Assembly (NCBI GenBank): GCA_948944455.1
Contig: CARBES010000018.1
Coordinates: 1 to 22,514, forward strand
Length of the DNA: 22,514 nt
Source: an uncultured Candidatus Saccharibacteria bacterium
Lineage (GTDB): Bacteria; Patescibacteriota; Saccharimonadia; Saccharimonadales; Saccharimonadaceae
Reading direction: 5' to 3'
Shown: positions 19,884 to 22,514 of the stretch, in pieces
Position numbering within the stretch: the stretch's first letter is position 1
Layout: each line of letters starts with the position of its first letter
Program-made: the position numbers and the translations under genes
The notes under the pieces: model-generated
What the model was told of the DNA's origin: nothing
Seen by the model: the letters and a program-made list of their open reading frames with translations, nothing else
The model's database searches: none

Positions 19884-21755
19884 TTACTGGAAGAAACAGA
19901 GGTAAGACAAAGCCCCGACAGCGGCGCCTAGAAGGATTGTGACTACCAACAGCAAGAAAGGCGGCGCATGTGAACGACGACTTGGGGGGACGATGACTGT
20001 AGGACGGGTCGGAATGTCCTGACGCAAAGCTTTTTTATCAATTTTCGTAGATTTTGCTTTTGCTTTAGCTTTAGTCTTAGTTTTCTTAGCGGATTTCTTG
20101 TTATAGCCGGACTTATCTTTAGCGTCGTAGCGCGGAGCGGCATAAACAGTACCAGCGGTATCAGAGGCCTTGCGTTTTGGGCCATCCGAAAGTGGACGTT
20201 TCTCAACTTGCACGGTTTTAATGAAGAAAGGCGATTGGCCACCGAGTGCATAGCGGTTATTATCTGGAGCCGCAGTACCATGGCCATCAGTGACCTGGCT
20301 TTCGGAAAAATGGCTATTCTCAACATTATCGCCATGTGGTCGATAATCCTGCACGACGCCAAGACCAACTTCAGCATTCTTTTTACTCTGAGTTTTTGCA
20401 GCCGGGACACTAGTATCAATATCGGCGTAAATATCGACTGAGCTAGGGGCAGGAAGGCTAAGATGCTGAGCTTTAATTGGATGATCGGGGTTAGAAAAAT
20501 CAGCAAAAATCTCTTCGCGCGCATCACCTGGTCGGTTAGCCCCAAAACCTTTCGGAGCAGGACGGAAGCGTTCTTTCACCGAGCGGAATGGCTTTGCGAC
20601 GGCTTTTGAAGCCCGTGCAGTATAGACAGTTTCCTCGGAACGGTCAGCATAAGTACGCGGAGCGGGATTGTTCTGAGAGCTTTGAGCTGGGCGCGGCGCG
20701 ACGTCCATCATGCGACCGCGCGACCTTGGCCGGGACGTTACCGGAGTAGCGGTCTTAAGGGCGGCAGCCGTAGCCTTCTGAATCGAAGCGACGGTCTTGG
20801 CGGTGCGAGCACCTTCGGCACCGACCGTCGCCGCCGCGCCCGCAGTAGCTCCAGCCTTAGCAACATCAATCGCAATCTTGCCCTTGGCTGGGCGCAGAGT
20901 CTTCCCTGGCCGGCCGGAACCATCGACCGAGCGAACCGGAGCCCGCATGACGGTTTTAGGTTTAATTGTAACAGAAGGCTTCTTTGGTGCTAATTTTAAT
21001 GATGTCCGTACAACAGGAGCGGTACTTTCTTTTATCTTGGAGGTGGTCCGCTTTACCACAATCGGTGTTTCAACCTCGATTAGCGGATCAGCCGCGTTCG
21101 TAACTGGACGTGGCGGAGGCGTACGTTCAGATTTAGACTTTGCCATTCGAAAAAGCGCCGAGGCGGAAGGGCGAGTCGATTCCATTTTGCGACGACCAGA
21201 CTGATGATGGAGGCTTGCAGCCGATTTCGAATCCGAAACTGGCTTTTCCCCACTAGCATTAATGATATCCTTAGCGGTGCTAGCGAGATATGAGCTTAGG
21301 CGTTTGTCCGGGTCAGCAGCATACATAGCATTAATCGCGTCTTTCGCTGAGCGAACTGGCCGACTGTCGAGCGATTCGAGTGAATTTAGTGATTCAGACG
21401 GGTTCGTACTTGCTTCGGTAGACGGTTTTGTATCCATTCCGGCAGCCGAAGCATTGCTTGAGAATTCTACCGATTCGACCGCAGCGAGCGTAGCAACAAT
21501 TTCTGATTCCGGAGTCGACAGAGTACTCTGTATAGCATCCGCATTATTAACTTCACGCGACAGCGGCATGGGCACAGCTGAGAAGTTCCTCTCTGAATCT
21601 ACTGGTTCCGGCGATGTGTTAGCCGCAATCGAGGCCTCGGCTGCAGCACGATCAGCATCCATCATGGCGCGCAACATATCCTGGTCAAACCCAGCCAAGC
21701 CCGTCATGTTTTGCGACGAGCTAAGCGGCTGAGACTGATCCGCGGAATGATCCAT
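19884..21755 (-). CDS. Ala/Lys/Pro-rich tail-anchored membrane protein
   Basis: 623 residues. ATG 21755 is one base after the tpiA stop, with AGAGGG in the end of tpiA as Shine-Dalgarno sequence, so translation is coupled. Nearly the whole protein is low-complexity: acidic Ser/Ala/Glu-rich to about 200, then basic Ala/Pro/Arg/Lys-rich, with a Lys/Ala run (KKTKTKAKAKAKSTK) near 560-575. A single membrane span close to the C-terminus (about 598-620, PPFLLLVVTILLGAAVGALS) anchors it with a large, probably cytoplasmic, nucleic-acid-friendly basic body. No signal peptide and no folded domain recognised. Proteins of this build recur in CPR genomes. Role unknown; a DNA-, ribosome- or envelope-tethering function is one guess. 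Confidence 0.75.
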   Translation of the reverse strand: MDHSADQSQPLSSSQNMTGLAGFDQDMLRAMMDADRAAAEASIAANTSPEPVDSERNFSAVPMPLSREVNNADAIQSTLSTPESEIVATLAAVESVEFSSNASAAGMDTKPSTEASTNPSESLNSLESLDSRPVRSAKDAINAMYAADPDKRLSSYLASTAKDIINASGEKPVSDSKSAASLHHQSGRRKMESTRPSASALFRMAKSKSERTPPPRPVTNAADPLIEVETPIVVKRTTSKIKESTAPVVRTSLKLAPKKPSVTIKPKTVMRAPVRSVDGSGRPGKTLRPAKGKIAIDVAKAGATAGAAATVGAEGARTAKTVASIQKATAAALKTATPVTSRPRSRGRMMDVAPRPAQSSQNNPAPRTYADRSEETVYTARASKAVAKPFRSVKERFRPAPKGFGANRPGDAREEIFADFSNPDHPIKAQHLSLPAPSSVDIYADIDTSVPAAKTQSKKNAEVGLGVVQDYRPHGDNVENSHFSESQVTDGHGTAAPDNNRYALGGQSPFFIKTVQVEKRPLSDGPKRKASDTAGTVYAAPRYDAKDKSGYNKKSAKKTKTKAKAKAKSTKIDKKALRQDIPTRPTVIVPPSRRSHAPPFLLLVVTILLGAAVGALSYLCFFQ

Positions 21756-21756
21756 G

Positions 21757-22512
21757 TTACGATTTTACCCTCTTTGCGGTTTCAACAATATCAATAAACT
21801 GATCGGCTATAAGACTAGCACCGCCAATAAGCAGCCCGTTCACTTCTGGTACCGTAAGATAAGCTCCGGCATTTGACGGGTTCACGCTACTACCGTAGAG
21901 AATCGGCACCTGCGTAGCCGTTTCTGCGCCATAAGTATCCTCAAGCGTACGGCGAAGGAACTGTACTGCGTCAGCAATTTTGTCCGGCGAAGCAATCTCG
22001 GCGCCTTTCGTTGTGCTGATAGCCCAAACTGGTTCATAAGCGATAATTACCTTAGAAATATCCTCGGTCGAGACTTCAGAGAGACCGCCGAGTAGCTGGT
22101 CGCGCAGAACATCATAAGTCTCGCCAAAAGTGCGTTCGGTCGCCGTTTCGCCAAGGCAGAGAATCGGCGTAAACTGGTTACGCAAGGCCGCCGCAACGGT
22201 AGCGCGAATTTTCTTGTCGGCCTCATGAAAAAGTTGGCGGCGTTCAGAATGGCCGATAATACAGTAGTCGACAATTCCACGCAATTGCGTGCAGCTAACT
22301 TCGCCAGTATATGCGCCAAAATCGTGAGGGTTGGCATTCTGGGCGGAGAGTTTAATCTTCTTACGATCAGTCTGGAGAGAAAGCGACTGCAAGGCAATAA
22401 ATGACGGCGCAACTACCACCTCAATATCTCTATAAGCTCGGGTGCGCTGCAAAAGTTTGTGAAGATAGACGGAAGATTCCCCGACCGAAAAATTCATCTT
22501 CCAGTTGCCCAC
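21757..22512 (-). CDS. tpiA: Triosephosphate isomerase, N-terminus outside the window
   Basis: Interconverts dihydroxyacetone phosphate and glyceraldehyde-3-phosphate in glycolysis, in the cytoplasm as a dimer. The visible 251 residues begin inside the GNWKMN motif (catalytic Asn/Lys), so only the first few codons are missing. The electrophile His lies in IIGHSERRQ, the catalytic Glu in AYEPVWAI, and the phosphate-binding loops in YGSSVNPSNAG and GLLIGGASL. The flexible lid, normally AIGTGKTA, reads AISTTKGA, an unusual change in a highly conserved loop. The downstream 623-aa gene starts one base after the stop. Confidence 0.95.
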   Translation of the reverse strand: MGNWKMNFSVGESSVYLHKLLQRTRAYRDIEVVVAPSFIALQSLSLQTDRKKIKLSAQNANPHDFGAYTGEVSCTQLRGIVDYCIIGHSERRQLFHEADKKIRATVAAALRNQFTPILCLGETATERTFGETYDVLRDQLLGGLSEVSTEDISKVIIAYEPVWAISTTKGAEIASPDKIADAVQFLRRTLEDTYGAETATQVPILYGSSVNPSNAGAYLTVPEVNGLLIGGASLIADQFIDIVETAKRVKS

Positions 22513-22514
22513 GA

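Noticed and set aside
1..22514. CRISPR array or alternative genetic code
   Set aside because: No regularly spaced direct repeats were seen, and TGA serves as a genuine stop in two genes with frames otherwise intact.

Overview
The window looks like a chromosomal segment of a Candidatus Saccharibacteria (TM7, candidate phyla radiation) bacterium. This is inferred from a very long VirB6/TrbL-like membrane protein with a large soluble tail, a DUF11-like surface protein ending in LPSTG plus an anchor, C-terminal fragments of the Fibrobacter-succinogenes-major-paralogous (Fib_succ) family, an Ala/Lys/Pro-rich tail-anchored protein beside tpiA, and terse spacing between housekeeping genes. TGA is used as a stop (positions 6874 and 16350), so the SR1/Gracilibacteria code is not in use.

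Layout. 1-4254 (+): two overlapping genes for a membrane/secretion-type apparatus. 4406-4801 (+): a small zinc-ribbon protein. 4802-5394: a gene-free stretch dense in hairpins, with a palindromic promoter. 5395-6663 (-): an LPSTG surface protein. 6874-11965 (-): four single-gene units (843-aa MucBP-like surface protein, 239-aa disordered protein, and two related 2-TM proteins). Three have a strong TTGACA-type promoter, and the 133-aa gene has a variant with a separate TACAAT box. Most end in a GC-rich hairpin. 12195-12271: tRNA-His. 12397-15742 (+): a cell-wall operon with an S11 + M15 D,D-carboxypeptidase fusion followed by an FtsX/MacB-type permease. 15864-16352 (+): a small secreted protein. 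16514-17293 (-): a gene broken by an in-frame amber codon. 17458-17532: tRNA-Gly. 17647-18357 (-): an unrecognised 236-aa protein behind another promoter of the same family. 18358-19883: a gene-poor stretch with a 117-nt inverted-repeat element, two back-to-back remnants of Fib_succ genes, a 35-aa small ORF and an orphan promoter of the shared family. 19884-22514 (-): tail-anchored 623-aa protein translationally linked to tpiA, which runs off the right edge.

The most interesting signal is the promoter family. It recurs on the minus strand at about 9.65, 10.8, 12.1, 18.6 and 19.85 kb, with a partial copy at 11.46 kb. The form is TTGACA, a 16-17 nt spacer often ending in TGC, then TACAAT, usually followed by GnAAGTA. 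It drives unlinked genes of accessory character, several behind long hairpin-rich leaders, and one copy now drives only a gene remnant and a terminator. This looks like a dispersed set of expression cassettes or a regulon. Functional roles of the 239-, 133-, 123- and 236-aa products are unknown.
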